NCBI RefSeq assembly: GCF_007714205.1
Contig: NZ_VMQU01000041.1
Coordinates: forward strand, 1-41,358
Direction: 5' to 3'
DNA length: 41,358 nucleotides
From: Mycobacterium helveticum
Lineage (GTDB): Bacteria > Actinomycetota > Actinomycetes > Mycobacteriales > Mycobacteriaceae
In this document: one piece after another, positions 8,756 to 18,207 of the stretch
Layout: each line of letters starts with the position of its first letter
Numbering within the stretch: the first letter of the stretch is position 1
Made by a program: the position numbers and the translations under genes
Notes under the pieces: model-generated
The model's input: the letters and a program-made list of their open reading frames with translations, nothing else
Told to the model about the DNA's origin: nothing
Database searches by the model: none

Positions 8756-10120
8756 TCACGCGCCGAGCATGGCCTGGCCGCAGACGCGGATGACGTTGCC
8801 GGTCACCGCGTTGGAGGCCGGGCTGGCGAAGTAGGCGATGGTCTCGGCGACGTCGACCGGTTGGCCGCCCTGCAGCAGCGAGTTCATGCGCCGGCCCACC
8901 TCGCGGGTCATCAGCGGGATGGCCGCGGTCATCTGGGTCTCGATGAAACCGGGTGCGACGGCGTTGATCGTGATGCCCTTCTCGTACAGTCCGGGCGCCA
9001 GCGCCTGGGTGAGGCCGATCATCCCGGCCTTGGTGGTGGCGTAGTTGGTCTGTCCGCGGTTGCCCGCGATACCGGCCATCGAAGACAGACCGATCACCCG
9101 GCCACCTTCACCGATGCTGCCGTTGCCGACCAGCCCCTCGGTGAGCCGCAGCGGAGCGAGCAGGTTGACCGCCAGCACGGCGTCCCAGCGGGCATCGTCC
9201 ATGTTGGCCAGCAGCTTGTCCCGGGTGATGCCGGCGTTGTTGACCAGGACGTCGGCGTGGCCGCCGTAGTGGTCGCGCAGGTGCTGGGTGATCCTATCGA
9301 CGGCGTCCTCGGCGGTGACGTCGAGCGCCAGCGCGGTGCCCCCCACCCGGGTCGCGACCTCGGCCAGCGGCTCGGCGGCCGACTCGACGTCGAGGGCGAC
9401 GACGCGCGCGCCGTCGCGGGCGAACACCTCGGCGATGGTCGCGCCGATGCCGCGGGCGGCGCCGGTCACGATGGCGACCTTGCCGTCCAGCGGGCGGTCC
9501 CAGTCCGCGGGCGCCGTGGAGTCGGCTTCACCGATGTAGAACACCTGGCCGTCCACGTACGCCGACTTGGCTGACAGGATGAACCGCAGGGTCGATTCCA
9601 GGCCCGTCGCGGCCGGCTTGGCGTGCGGCGACAGGTACACCAGCGCCGCGGTGGCGCCGTGGCGCAGTTCTTTGCCCAGCGAGCGCGTGAAGCCCTCCAG
9701 CGCGCGCTGGGCGATGCGCTCATGCGGGCCTGCGGCGGCGTCGGGCGTGGTGCCGACGACCACGACCCGCGACGAGTGGCCGAGGTTGCGCAGCACCGGG
9801 GTGAAGAACCCGTGCAGCTGCCGCAGTCCGGCCGGCGCCGTGATCCCGGTGGCGTCGAAGACCAGGCCGCCGAACTTGTCGGCCCAGCGGCCGCCCATGT
9901 TGTCGCCCACCAGGTCGTAGTCCTCGGCCAATGCGGCGCGGATCGGCTCGACCACTCTGCCCTCCCCGCCGATCAGCAGCGACCCGGCCAGCGGCGGCTC
10001 GCCGGCCCGGTAGCGGCGCAGCGTCGCGGGCTGGGGGAGACCGAGCTGTTTCGCCAGAAACGACCCGGGGCCGGAGTTGACGACCTGTGACAACAGGTCC
10101 GACGAAAGCTTGGGAGCCAC
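8756..10120 (-). CDS. fabG4: High-molecular-weight 3-oxoacyl-ACP/CoA reductase FabG4
   Basis: 454-aa short-chain dehydrogenase. An N-terminal flavodoxin-like, cofactor-free domain (about 1-200) precedes a canonical SDR domain. The nucleotide-binding glycine motif is TGAARGIG at about 219-226. The catalytic Tyr360-x3-Lys364 lies in NYATTKAG, with the upstream Ser in SSMAG. M. tuberculosis FabG4 (Rv0242c) has the same size and prefers NADH; it reduces 3-oxoacyl thioesters to 3-hydroxyacyl thioesters. The start is GTG at 10120 with GAAGG seven bases upstream. It is the first gene of the fabG4-htdX operon and is divergent from fadA2 across a 141-bp region that holds a palindromic operator. Confidence 0.96.
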   Translation of the reverse strand: MAPKLSSDLLSQVVNSGPGSFLAKQLGLPQPATLRRYRAGEPPLAGSLLIGGEGRVVEPIRAALAEDYDLVGDNMGGRWADKFGGLVFDATGITAPAGLRQLHGFFTPVLRNLGHSSRVVVVGTTPDAAAGPHERIAQRALEGFTRSLGKELRHGATAALVYLSPHAKPAATGLESTLRFILSAKSAYVDGQVFYIGEADSTAPADWDRPLDGKVAIVTGAARGIGATIAEVFARDGARVVALDVESAAEPLAEVATRVGGTALALDVTAEDAVDRITQHLRDHYGGHADVLVNNAGITRDKLLANMDDARWDAVLAVNLLAPLRLTEGLVGNGSIGEGGRVIGLSSMAGIAGNRGQTNYATTKAGMIGLTQALAPGLYEKGITINAVAPGFIETQMTAAIPLMTREVGRRMNSLLQGGQPVDVAETIAYFASPASNAVTGNVIRVCGQAMLGA

Positions 10121-10181
10121 TGCGCTGCCTTCCGTGTCGGTGGTTTCGCGTCCTATTGGGCCAACGGTATCGGTGCTGAAC

Positions 10182-10195
10182 TTACTTCAGAGTAA
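10182..10195. promoter_or_regulatory. Palindromic operator TTAC-N6-GTAA between fabG4 and fadA2
   Basis: The sequence CTTACTTCAGAGTAAG at 10181-10196 has 6-base arms separated by 4 bases. It sits in the 141-bp divergent intergenic region, 62 bp from the fabG4 start and 67 bp from the fadA2 start. The core TTAC-N6-GTAA occurs again in the fadE5 promoter at 13803-13816. The size and symmetry fit a dimeric TetR- or GntR-type repressor. The cognate regulator is not known from this window. Confidence 0.6.
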
Positions 10196-10261
10196 GAATA
10201 GCGGGTAGGATGCCCCCAGTGGCCCTCAGTGGCCGACCCATGCCGACAACCGGAGATGAAC

Positions 10262-11602
10262 GTGGCCCCTGCACAGGCAAACAACCAGGCCGCCCCGAAG
10301 AGCACGCAGACCAGGCGACGCGTCGCCGTGCTGGGTGGCAACCGGATCCCCTTCGCCCGCTCGGACGGCGCCTACGCCGAGGCGTCCAACCAGGACATGT
10401 TCACCGCGGCGCTGGACGGGCTGGTGGACCGGTTCGGGCTGGCCGGCGAGCGGCTGGGCGTGGTGGTCGGCGGCGCGGTGCTCAAACACAGCCGCGACTT
10501 CAACCTGACGCGGGAATCCGTGCTGGGCTCCGCGCTGTCGTCGTACACGCCCGCGTTCGACGTCCAGCAGGCCTGCGGCACCGGCCTGCAGGCGGCGATC
10601 GCCGCGGCCGACGGGATCGCGGCGGGCCGCTACGAGGTGGCCGCCGCGGGCGGGGTGGACACCACGTCCGACCCGCCGATCGGGTTCGGCGACGACCTGC
10701 GCCGCACCCTGCTGAGGCTGCGCCGGGCCGCGTCGCACGTCGAGCGGCTGAAGTTGGTCGGCAAGCTGCCGGCCACCCTCGGCGTCGAGATCCCGGCCAA
10801 CAAAGAGCCGCGCACCGGGATGTCGATGGGCGAGCACGCGGCCGTCACCGCCAAGCAGATGGGCATCAAACGGGTCGACCAGGACGAACTGGCCGCCGCC
10901 AGCCACCGCAACATGGCCGCCGCCTACGACCGGGGCTTCTTCGACGACCTGGTCACGCCCTTTCTGGGGCTCTACCGCGACGACAACCTGCGCCCGGACT
11001 CCAGCGCGGAAAAGCTGGCCACCCTGAAGCCGGTCTTCGGGGTCAAGGCCGGGGACGCGACGATGACCGCCGGCAACTCGACGCCGCTGACCGACGGGGC
11101 GTCGGTGGCCCTGCTGGCCTCCGAGGAGTGGGCGAGCGGGCACTCCCGGGCGCCGCTGGCCTATCTGGTGGACGCGGAGACCGCCGCGGTGGACTACGTC
11201 AACGGACGCGACGGCCTGCTGATGGCGCCGACCTACGCGGTGCCGCGGCTGCTGGCGAGAAACGGACTGGGATTGCAGGATTTTGATTTCTACGAGATTC
11301 ACGAGGCGTTCGCGTCGGTGGTGCTGGCGCACCTGCAGGCGTGGGAATCCGAGGAGTACTGCAAGGAGCGGCTGGGCCTGGGCGCCGCGCTGGGCTCGAT
11401 CGACCGGTCCAGGCTCAACGTCAACGGTTCGTCGCTGGCCGCGGGCCACCCCTTCGCGGCCACGGGGGGCCGCATTCTCGCCCAGGCGGCCAAGCAGGTC
11501 GCCGAGAAGAAAGCGGAGCGCAAGGGCGGCGGCACCGTCCGGGCCCTGATCTCGATCTGCGCCGCCGGCGGTCAGGGCGTCGCGGCGATCCTGGAGGCCT
11601 GA
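10262..11602 (+). CDS. fadA2: Acetyl-CoA acetyltransferase (thiolase) FadA2
   Basis: 446-aa thiolase. It cleaves 3-ketoacyl-CoA with CoA in beta-oxidation, or condenses acyl-CoAs in reverse. With the start at 10262, the nucleophilic cysteine is Cys105 in QQACGTG, His347 lies in EIHEAFA, His396 in AAGHPFAATGG, and the second catalytic cysteine is Cys433 in SICAAGGQG. The GTG at 10262 is preferred because GGAG lies six bases upstream and the protein then begins (V/M)APA like Rv0243. The ATG at 10256 directly abuts the GGAG, and an open frame extends to 10229. It is divergent from fabG4-htdX, which suggests co-regulation with that reductase-dehydratase pair. Transcription ends at a strong hairpin terminator 163 bases downstream. 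Confidence 0.96.
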   Translation: MAPAQANNQAAPKSTQTRRRVAVLGGNRIPFARSDGAYAEASNQDMFTAALDGLVDRFGLAGERLGVVVGGAVLKHSRDFNLTRESVLGSALSSYTPAFDVQQACGTGLQAAIAAADGIAAGRYEVAAAGGVDTTSDPPIGFGDDLRRTLLRLRRAASHVERLKLVGKLPATLGVEIPANKEPRTGMSMGEHAAVTAKQMGIKRVDQDELAAASHRNMAAAYDRGFFDDLVTPFLGLYRDDNLRPDSSAEKLATLKPVFGVKAGDATMTAGNSTPLTDGASVALLASEEWASGHSRAPLAYLVDAETAAVDYVNGRDGLLMAPTYAVPRLLARNGLGLQDFDFYEIHEAFASVVLAHLQAWESEEYCKERLGLGAALGSIDRSRLNVNGSSLAAGHPFAATGGRILAQAAKQVAEKKAERKGGGTVRALISICAAGGQGVAAILEA

Positions 11603-11765
11603 CGGGGCCCGACCACCGGCGATGGCATGGAGCACATCCGGTTGGCTGCGCCGAAGCTGGGTAACCCACGGCGCGGAAGCCCCGTGTTGTGGTCTGACCC
11701 CGACGGCAATACGGGGCATCCCTGAATCGGCCGTCCGTCACGTGGCGGTGACGGCGTACGGAATG

Positions 11766-11805
11766 GACCGCCGCTGGACAGAGGGGATCCAGCGGCGGTC
11801 TTTTT
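11766..11805 (+). terminator. Rho-independent terminator downstream of fadA2
   Basis: A perfect 13-bp stem (11766-11778 with 11788-11800, first arm GACCGCCGCTGGA) encloses a 9-base loop and is followed directly by TTTTT (11801-11805). A canonical intrinsic terminator with a T-run is uncommon in mycobacteria. It ends the fadA2 transcript before the convergent fadE5 gene. Confidence 0.9.
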
Positions 11806-11847
11806 ACTGTGCTCGGACTACTGTGCTCGGCCTACTGTGCTCGGCGG
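11806..11847. repeat. Three 14-bp tandem repeats
   Basis: ACTGTGCTCGG starts at 11806, 11820 and 11834, giving a period of 14 bases with the last 3 bases of each unit varying. The array lies between two hairpins in the 312-bp gap between the convergent fadA2 and fadE5 genes. No reading frame of note uses it. It looks like local slippage duplication. Confidence 0.85.
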
Positions 11848-11851
11848 ATGC

Positions 11852-11883
11852 GGAAATCCCCCGCGTGGAAGCGGGGGATTTCC
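11852..11883. terminator. Second perfect hairpin, likely fadE5 transcript end
   Basis: A perfect 13-bp inverted repeat (GGAAATCCCCCGC at 11852-11864 with its complement at 11871-11883) encloses a 6-base loop. It lies 32 bases past the fadE5 stop on the minus strand. There is no T-run on either side, so it is a T-less hairpin terminator or RNA-stabilising stem. The rest of the gap holds only a weaker 7-bp inverted repeat (GCCCCGT with ACGGGGC, about 11679-11715) and no gene. Confidence 0.65.
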
Positions 11884-11914
11884 GGGTGTTCGTCCGGGCC
11901 CGTCGGGCCGCCAG

Positions 11915-13750
11915 TCAGAAGGCGGCTTCGTCGAGCTCCATGATGTCGTTGTCCAGCGTCTCGATCACCTCGCGGGTGGCGCCCAGCATCGGCAGGAAGT
12001 TCTTCGCGAAGAACGAGGCAACCGCGACCTTGCCCTCGTAGAACGACCGTTCCTCGCCAGCGGCGCCGGCGTCGAGCGCCTGCACGGCCACCGCGGCCTG
12101 ACGTTGCAGCAGCCAGCCGATGACGAGGTCGCCGACGCTCATCAGGAAGCGCACCGACCCCAGGCCGACCTTGTAGAGGCTGGTCACGTCTTCCTGTGCT
12201 GCCATCAGGTAGCCGGTCAGCGTGCCCGCCATCGCCTCGACGTCAGCCAGCGCCTTGGCCAGCAGCTCGCGCTCGGACTTCAGCCGTCCGTTGCCCGACT
12301 CGCCGTCCACGAACTCGCGGATCTGACCCGACACGTGCGCCAGCGCCACCCCCTTGTCGCGGACGATCTTGCGGAAGAAGAAGTCCTGCGCCTGGATGGC
12401 GGTGGTGCCCTCGTAGAGCGAGTCGATCTTGGAGTCGCGGATGTACTGCTCGATCGGGTAGTCCTGCAGGAAGCCGGACCCGCCGAGTGTCTGCAGGCTC
12501 TCGGTCAGCTTCGCGTAGGCCTGTTCGGAGCCCACGCCCTTGACCACCGGCAGCATCAGGTCGTTGACCTTGACGGCCAGGTCGGCGTCGACGCCGTGCA
12601 GCGCTTCGGCGACCGCCGCGTCCTGATAGGTCGCGGTGAACAGGTAGAGCGCCCGCAGGCCCTCGGCGTAGGCCTTCTGGGTCATCAGCGACCGGCGCAC
12701 GTCGGGGTGGTGCGTGATGGTCACCCGCGGTGCGGTCTTGTCCGTCATCTGGGTCATGTCGGCGCCCTGCACCCGGGACTTGGCGTATTCCAGCGCGTTC
12801 AGGTAGCCGGTCGACAGGGTCGCGATGGCCTTCGTGCCGACCATCATGCGGGCCATCTCGATGACCTCGAACATCTGCGCGATGCCGTTGTGCACCTCGC
12901 CGACCAGCCAGCCCTTGGCGGGCACGTCGTGCAGGCCGAACGACAACTCACAGGTCGCCGAGACCTTCAGGCCCATCTTGTGCTCGACGTTGGTGACGAA
13001 CACACCGTTGCGCTCCCCCGGCTCGCCGGTCTCGAAGTCGAACAGGAACTTGGGCACGATGAACAGGGAAAGGCCCTTGGTGCCGGGACCGGCGCCGTCG
13101 GGGCGGGCCAGCACCAGGTGGACGATGTTCTCGAACAGGTCGTCGGAGTCGGCGGAGGTGATGAACCGCTTCACGCCCTCGATGTGCCAGGAGCCGTCGT
13201 CCTGCTTGACGGCCTTGGTCCGGCCGGCGCCCACGTCCGAGCCGGCGTCCGGCTCGGTGAGCACCATGGTCGCGCCCCAGCCGCGCTCGGCACACAGCAC
13301 CGCCCACTTCTTCTGCTCCGCGGTGCCGAGGTGGTGGATGATGTTGGCGAACCCGGCGCCGCCGGCGTACATCCACACCGCCGGGTTGGCGCCCAGGATG
13401 TGCTCCTGCAGCGCCCAGACCAGCGACTTGGGCATCGGCATGCCACCGAGGACCTCGTCGATGCCGGCCTTGTCCCACCCGGCGGCCAAGACGGCCCGGA
13501 CCGACTGCTTGAAGGATTCCGGCAGCGTCACCGAGTGTGTCTCAGGGTCGAAAACCGGCGGATTGCGGTCGCCGTCGATGAACGACTCGGCGACGGGACC
13601 CTCGGCCAGCCGGCTGATCTCGCTCAACATCTCGCGCGCGGTGTCGGCATCCAGGTCGCCGTACTCGCCCGCCCCTAAAGCCTTGTCAACGCCCAGTACC
13701 TCGAAAAGGTTGAACACCTGGTCGCGGACGTTGCTCTTGTAGTGGCTCAC
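11915..13750 (-). CDS. fadE5: Acyl-CoA dehydrogenase FadE5
   Basis: 611-aa flavoprotein of the large acyl-CoA dehydrogenase class. It oxidises acyl-CoA to trans-2-enoyl-CoA, the first step of beta-oxidation, and M. tuberculosis FadE5 has broad chain-length use. Visible features are the FAD/substrate motif [11 protein letters not shown] followed by KRFIT, the helical C-terminal domain with [17 protein letters not shown] and the flavin-contacting [13 protein letters not shown], and a C-terminal extension typical of this subclass. The start is GTG at 13750 with AGGAGGACC just upstream, giving the N-terminus (V/M)SHYKSNVRD as in Rv0244c; the open frame upstream to 13849 is not conserved. It is divergent from a flavin reductase, with a palindromic operator in between. 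Confidence 0.97.
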   Translation of the reverse strand: MSHYKSNVRDQVFNLFEVLGVDKALGAGEYGDLDADTAREMLSEISRLAEGPVAESFIDGDRNPPVFDPETHSVTLPESFKQSVRAVLAAGWDKAGIDEVLGGMPMPKSLVWALQEHILGANPAVWMYAGGAGFANIIHHLGTAEQKKWAVLCAERGWGATMVLTEPDAGSDVGAGRTKAVKQDDGSWHIEGVKRFITSADSDDLFENIVHLVLARPDGAGPGTKGLSLFIVPKFLFDFETGEPGERNGVFVTNVEHKMGLKVSATCELSFGLHDVPAKGWLVGEVHNGIAQMFEVIEMARMMVGTKAIATLSTGYLNALEYAKSRVQGADMTQMTDKTAPRVTITHHPDVRRSLMTQKAYAEGLRALYLFTATYQDAAVAEALHGVDADLAVKVNDLMLPVVKGVGSEQAYAKLTESLQTLGGSGFLQDYPIEQYIRDSKIDSLYEGTTAIQAQDFFFRKIVRDKGVALAHVSGQIREFVDGESGNGRLKSERELLAKALADVEAMAGTLTGYLMAAQEDVTSLYKVGLGSVRFLMSVGDLVIGWLLQRQAAVAVQALDAGAAGEERSFYEGKVAVASFFAKNFLPMLGATREVIETLDNDIMELDEAAF

Positions 13751-13802
13751 TACGGTCCTCCTCGTTGAGAATGCCACACCGTGGTTGGGTACTAAGTCTA
13801 AG

Positions 13803-13816
13803 TTACCCACCAGTAA
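13803..13816. promoter_or_regulatory. Palindromic operator TTAC-N6-GTAA upstream of fadE5
   Basis: GTTACCCACCAGTAAC at 13802-13817 has 5-base arms and a 6-base centre. It shares the TTAC-N6-GTAA core with the fabG4/fadA2 intergenic site at 10182. It lies 53 bp upstream of the fadE5 GTG, in an unusually AT-rich stretch suited to a promoter. The same regulator at both sites would tie FadE5 to the FabG4/HtdX/FadA2 set. Confidence 0.6.
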
Positions 13817-13863
13817 CACTGCTAAAATATCCCCGTCGGACAGTTCCACGCAAGTCGATGTGA

Positions 13864-14496
<633 letters not shown>

Positions 14497-14504
14497 TCCT
14501 GATG

Positions 14505-14549
14505 GTGGCGACCCGCCTCGCCCGGCTGCGCCGCGCTCGCGATCGCCAC
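14505..14549. terminator. GC-rich intergenic hairpin between Rv0245-like gene and sdhB
   Basis: GTGGCGA at 14505-14511 pairs with TCGCCAC at 14543-14549, with a very GC-rich centre and GGGGTTTT immediately after it. It lies in the 78-bp gap between two convergent genes, so it is a plausible bidirectional transcription end. Similar GC-rich intergenic inverted repeats recur in mycobacterial genomes. Confidence 0.45.
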
Positions 14550-14574
14550 GGGGTTTTCCTGGAGGCCCGGCGCC

Positions 14575-15321
14575 TCAGCGGCGGAACAGCTTGTTACCCA
14601 GCCAGACGATCGGGTCGTACTTGCGGTCGGCGACGCGCTCCTTCATCGGGATCAGCGCGTTGTCGGTGATCTTGATGTTCTCCGGGCACACCTCGGTGCA
14701 GCACTTGGTGATGTTGCACAAGCCCAGGCCGTGCTCCTCCTGGGCGTCGTTACGCCGGTCCCGGGTGTCCAGCGGGTGCATCTCCAGCTCGGCGATGCGC
14801 ATCAGGAACCGGGGCCCGGCGTAGGCCTTCTTGTTCTCCTCGTGGTCGCGGATCACGTGGCAGACGTTCTGGCACAGGAAGCACTCGATGCACTTGCGGA
14901 ATTCCTGGGAGCGCTGCACGTCGGACTGCGCCATCCGGTACTCGCCGGGCTGCAGTTCCTTCGGCGGCGCGAACGACGGGATCTCGCGCGCCTTCTCGTA
15001 GTTGTACGACACGTCGGTGACCAGGTCGCGGATGACCGGGAAAGTGCGCATCGGCGTCACGGTGACGACCTCGTCCTCGGCGAACGTGGACATCCGGGTC
15101 ATGCACATCAGCCGGGGCTTGCCGTTGACCTCGGCCGAGCAGGAGCCGCACTTGCCCGCCTTGCAGTTCCACCGCACCGCGAGGTCGGGTGTCTGGGTCT
15201 GCTGCAGGCGGTGGATGACGTCGAGCACCACCTCACCCTCGTTGACCTCGACCGTGAAGTCCTGCAGCGCGCCGCCGGCCTCGTCGCCACGCCACACCCG
15301 CAGGGTCGCGTTGTAGGTCAT
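14575..15321 (-). CDS. sdhB: Succinate dehydrogenase 1 iron-sulfur subunit
   Basis: 248-aa electron-transfer subunit carrying electrons from the flavoprotein to the membrane subunit. All three cluster motifs are intact: the [2Fe-2S] ligands Cys53, Cys58, Cys61 and Cys73 (CKAGKCGSC...LMC), and the two C-terminal motifs CIECFLCQNVC (144-154) and CNITKCCTEVCP (202-213), which hold the [4Fe-4S] and [3Fe-4S] centres. The ATG directly abuts the sdhA stop codon (no spacer), so translation is probably coupled. It matches Rv0247c, and the gene set is the Sdh1 type rather than the classical sdhCDAB. Confidence 0.96.
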   Translation of the reverse strand: MTYNATLRVWRGDEAGGALQDFTVEVNEGEVVLDVIHRLQQTQTPDLAVRWNCKAGKCGSCSAEVNGKPRLMCMTRMSTFAEDEVVTVTPMRTFPVIRDLVTDVSYNYEKAREIPSFAPPKELQPGEYRMAQSDVQRSQEFRKCIECFLCQNVCHVIRDHEENKKAYAGPRFLMRIAELEMHPLDTRDRRNDAQEEHGLGLCNITKCCTEVCPENIKITDNALIPMKERVADRKYDPIVWLGNKLFRR

Positions 15322-17253
15322 TTACTTCTCCGTCCTTGAGGTCCGTCCCGGATGCGCGGCCAGTTCGTCGTCGGTGAAGTACTTCTCCAGTTCGGAGATC
15401 TCGAAGAGCTCCATCAGATCGGCGCGCATCGGCACCTGGGCCTCTCGAGTCACCGCGATGTCGGGGATCACGGGATCCGAGCCCGCTGCCGCGCGGCAGA
15501 CCAGCAACACCTTGCGCCACGCCGAGTCCATCGCCGGGTGGTCGTCGCGGGTGTGCCCGCCGCGGCTCTCGGTGCGCTCGAGTGCGGCCTTGGCGACGCA
15601 TTCGCTGACCAGCAGCATGTTGCGCAGGTCGATGGCCAGGTTCCAGCCCGGGTTGTACCGGCGTTGACCCTCGACGTGGATGTTCTTGAACCGGGCCCGC
15701 AGCTTGTCGAGCCGGTCCAGGGCCTCGGAGAGCTCGTCCGCCTTGCGAATGATGCCGACCAGGTCGTTCATCGACTGCTGCAGCTCCAGCTGCAGGGTGT
15801 AGGGGTTCTCCGCCGCGGCCTTGTCGGCGGGGCCCTCGAACGGTGCCACCGCCTGTTCGGCCGCGGTCTCGAGGACCTCCGGTGCGATCGTCGGGCGGCT
15901 GCTGAGCGTGCGCACGTAGTCGGCCGCGCCCAGGCCCGCCCGCCGGCCGAAGACCAGCAGGTCCGACAGCGAGTTGCCGCCCAGCCGGTTGGAGCCGTGC
16001 ATGCCGCCCGAGCACTCGCCGGCGGCGAAGAGCCCGGGCACGGTGGCCGCACCGGTGTCCGCGTCGACCTCGATCCCGCCCATCACGTAGTGCAGGGTGG
16101 GCCCGACCTCCATTGGCTCCTTGGTGATGTCGACGCCGGCCAGCTCCATGAACTGGTGATACATCGACGGCAGCCGCCGCTTGATCTCCTCGGGCGTCAG
16201 GCGGGAGGCGATGTCCAGGTAGACCCCACCGTGCGGGCTACCACGTCCGGCCTTGACCTCGGAGTTGATCGCGCGTGCCACCTCGTCGCGGGGCAGCAGG
16301 TCCGGGGTGCGGCGCGCCGCGTCGTTGTCCTTGAGCCACTGGTCCGCCTCCTGCTCGCTCTCGGCGTACTGACCCTTGAAGACCGGTGGGATGTAGTCGA
16401 ACATGAAGCGCTTGGAGTCGGAGTTCTTCAGCACCCCGCCGTCGCCGCGCACGCCCTCGGTGACCAGAATCCCCTTGACGCTCGGCGGCCACACCATGCC
16501 CGTCGGGTGGAACTGGACGAACTCCATGTTGATCAGCGACGCGCCGGCGCGCAGCGCCAGGGCGAACCCGTCGCCGGTGTACTCCCAGGAGTTGGAGGTC
16601 ACCTTGAACGACTTGCCGATCCCGCCGGTGGCCATCACGATCGCGGGGGCCTCGAACACGATGAATCGGCCGCTCTCCCGCCAGTAGCCGAACGCACCGG
16701 CGATCCGGTCGCCGTCCTTGAGCAGCTCGGTGATCGTGCATTCGGCGAAGACCTTGATCCGGGCCTCGTAGTCGCCGACCTCCGCGTAGTCCTCCTGCTG
16801 CAGCGACACGATCTTCTGTTGCAGCGTGCGGATCAGCTCCAGCCCGGTGCGGTCACCGACGTGCGCGAGGCGCGGATAGGTGTGCCCGCCGAAGTTGCGT
16901 TGGCTGATCTTGCCGTCTTTGGTGCGGTCGAACAGTGCGCCGTAGGTCTCCAGCTCCCAGACGCGGTCCGGGGCCTCCCTGGCGTGCAGCTCGGCCATCC
17001 GCCAGTTGTTGAGGAACTTCCCACCGCGCATGGTGTCGCCGAAGTGGGTCTTCCAGTTGTCCTTCGGGTTGGCGTTGCCCATCGACGCGGCGCAGCCGCC
17101 TTCGGCCATCACCGTGTGGGCTTTGCCGAACAGGGACTTGCACACCACCGCGACCCGCAGGCCGCGTTCGCGCGCTTCGATGACCGCCCGCAACCCGGAG
17201 CCGCCGGCACCGATGACGATGACGTCGTAGGAGTGCCGTTCGACCTCAACCAT
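15322..17253 (-). CDS. sdhA: Succinate dehydrogenase 1 flavoprotein subunit
   Basis: 643-aa FAD-containing catalytic subunit that oxidises succinate to fumarate on the cytoplasmic side of the membrane. The N-terminal Rossmann motif is VIGAGGSGLRA (13-23). His46 in KAHTVMAEGG is the expected site of covalent FAD attachment. FHPTG near residue 247 is the substrate-site motif, and GSNRLGGNSLSDLLVFGRRAG lies near the FAD C-terminal contact. The length is typical of the Sdh1/fumarate-reductase-like group (Rv0248c). It is preceded by the membrane subunit gene (43-bp gap) and followed without a gap by sdhB. Confidence 0.97.
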   Translation of the reverse strand: MVEVERHSYDVIVIGAGGSGLRAVIEARERGLRVAVVCKSLFGKAHTVMAEGGCAASMGNANPKDNWKTHFGDTMRGGKFLNNWRMAELHAREAPDRVWELETYGALFDRTKDGKISQRNFGGHTYPRLAHVGDRTGLELIRTLQQKIVSLQQEDYAEVGDYEARIKVFAECTITELLKDGDRIAGAFGYWRESGRFIVFEAPAIVMATGGIGKSFKVTSNSWEYTGDGFALALRAGASLINMEFVQFHPTGMVWPPSVKGILVTEGVRGDGGVLKNSDSKRFMFDYIPPVFKGQYAESEQEADQWLKDNDAARRTPDLLPRDEVARAINSEVKAGRGSPHGGVYLDIASRLTPEEIKRRLPSMYHQFMELAGVDITKEPMEVGPTLHYVMGGIEVDADTGAATVPGLFAAGECSGGMHGSNRLGGNSLSDLLVFGRRAGLGAADYVRTLSSRPTIAPEVLETAAEQAVAPFEGPADKAAAENPYTLQLELQQSMNDLVGIIRKADELSEALDRLDKLRARFKNIHVEGQRRYNPGWNLAIDLRNMLLVSECVAKAALERTESRGGHTRDDHPAMDSAWRKVLLVCRAAAGSDPVIPDIAVTREAQVPMRADLMELFEISELEKYFTDDELAAHPGRTSRTEK

Positions 17254-17296
17254 GGAACCTCACTCAGCCTTTTCTGGGTATTCCTGAAATGGCTTC

Positions 17297-18127
17297 TCAG
17301 CCAACAAATCTCAGGTCAGGGATGGTACCGCTGGCCACCAGCGCGATGTAGAAGTCGGTGAGCATCAGGGTGCCCAGCGTGATCCAGGCGAACATCTTGT
17401 GCCGGGTGTTGATGTTGCTGACCTGGGTCCAGATCCAGTACCGCACAGGGTGCTTGGAGAAGTGCTTGAGCCGCCCGCCGGTCACGTGCCGGCACGAGTG
17501 GCAGGACAGCGTGTAGGTCCACAGCATGATGACGTTGCCGACCAGGACCAGGTTGCCCAGGCCGAAACCGAATCCGCCCGGCCCGTCCTCGGAATGGAAC
17601 GCGACGATGGCGTCGTAGGTGTTGATCACCGAGATGATCGCGGCGACGTAGAAAAAGTACCGGTGACTGTTCTGGATGATCAGCGGGAGCCTGGTCTCGC
17701 CGGTGTAGTGGACGCGGGGCTCGGCCACCGCGCACGCGCTGGGCGACTGCCAGACCGTGCGGTAGTAGGCGCCGCGGTAGTAGTAGCACGTCAGCCGGAA
17801 CAGCAGCAGGAACGGCAGCGTCAGGGCCGCGTACGGCAGCCACCACACATCCGGCAGGATCTGCGGCCAGAACTCGCTGGCCTCCTTGGCGCAACCGGTG
17901 CTGACGCACGGTGAGTAGAACGGCGTCAGGTAGTGGTACTTCGGGACGAAGTAGTTGTCCTGCAAGAACGCGCGCACCGTCGCGTAGATGAGGAATGCGG
18001 CGAAGCCCAGGTCGATCCGCAGCGGCGACATCCACCACCGGTCGGTGCGTAGGCTCCGTTGCGGGATGCGGGCGCGCGTGGGTGAAAAGACACCTGACGC
18101 AGGACGGTTCGCCGTGGGTGCGCTCAT
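17297..18127 (-). CDS. sdhC: Succinate dehydrogenase 1 membrane-anchor subunit
   Basis: 276-aa membrane protein with five likely transmembrane helices (about 38-56, 95-114, 156-175, 188-207 and 244-264). It is a single, large cytochrome-b-like anchor that replaces the separate SdhC and SdhD of classical enzymes. Histidines in the helices could bind haem. At the end of helix 4, Cys209-His210-x-Cys212-x-His214 forms a compact metal-ligand pattern. A Rieske-type [2Fe-2S] cluster has been reported in the membrane domain of a mycobacterial succinate dehydrogenase, and these residues are candidates for it. It is first in the operon, upstream of sdhA and sdhB (Rv0249c order). The start is ATG at 18127. 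Confidence 0.92.
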   Translation of the reverse strand: MSAPTANRPASGVFSPTRARIPQRSLRTDRWWMSPLRIDLGFAAFLIYATVRAFLQDNYFVPKYHYLTPFYSPCVSTGCAKEASEFWPQILPDVWWLPYAALTLPFLLLFRLTCYYYRGAYYRTVWQSPSACAVAEPRVHYTGETRLPLIIQNSHRYFFYVAAIISVINTYDAIVAFHSEDGPGGFGFGLGNLVLVGNVIMLWTYTLSCHSCRHVTGGRLKHFSKHPVRYWIWTQVSNINTRHKMFAWITLGTLMLTDFYIALVASGTIPDLRFVG

Positions 18128-18207
18128 CTAGTGTTCCTCTTCGAACGGGCTGTTGATCGAAGGGTACACAGAGAAGCACCCCCTGGTTTGCGGGGGTTTG
18201 GGTTAAA

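Noticed and set aside
15352..17361. 669-aa plus-strand open frame opposite sdhA
   Set aside because: Antisense shadow of a conserved flavoprotein; no recognisable domain and biased composition.
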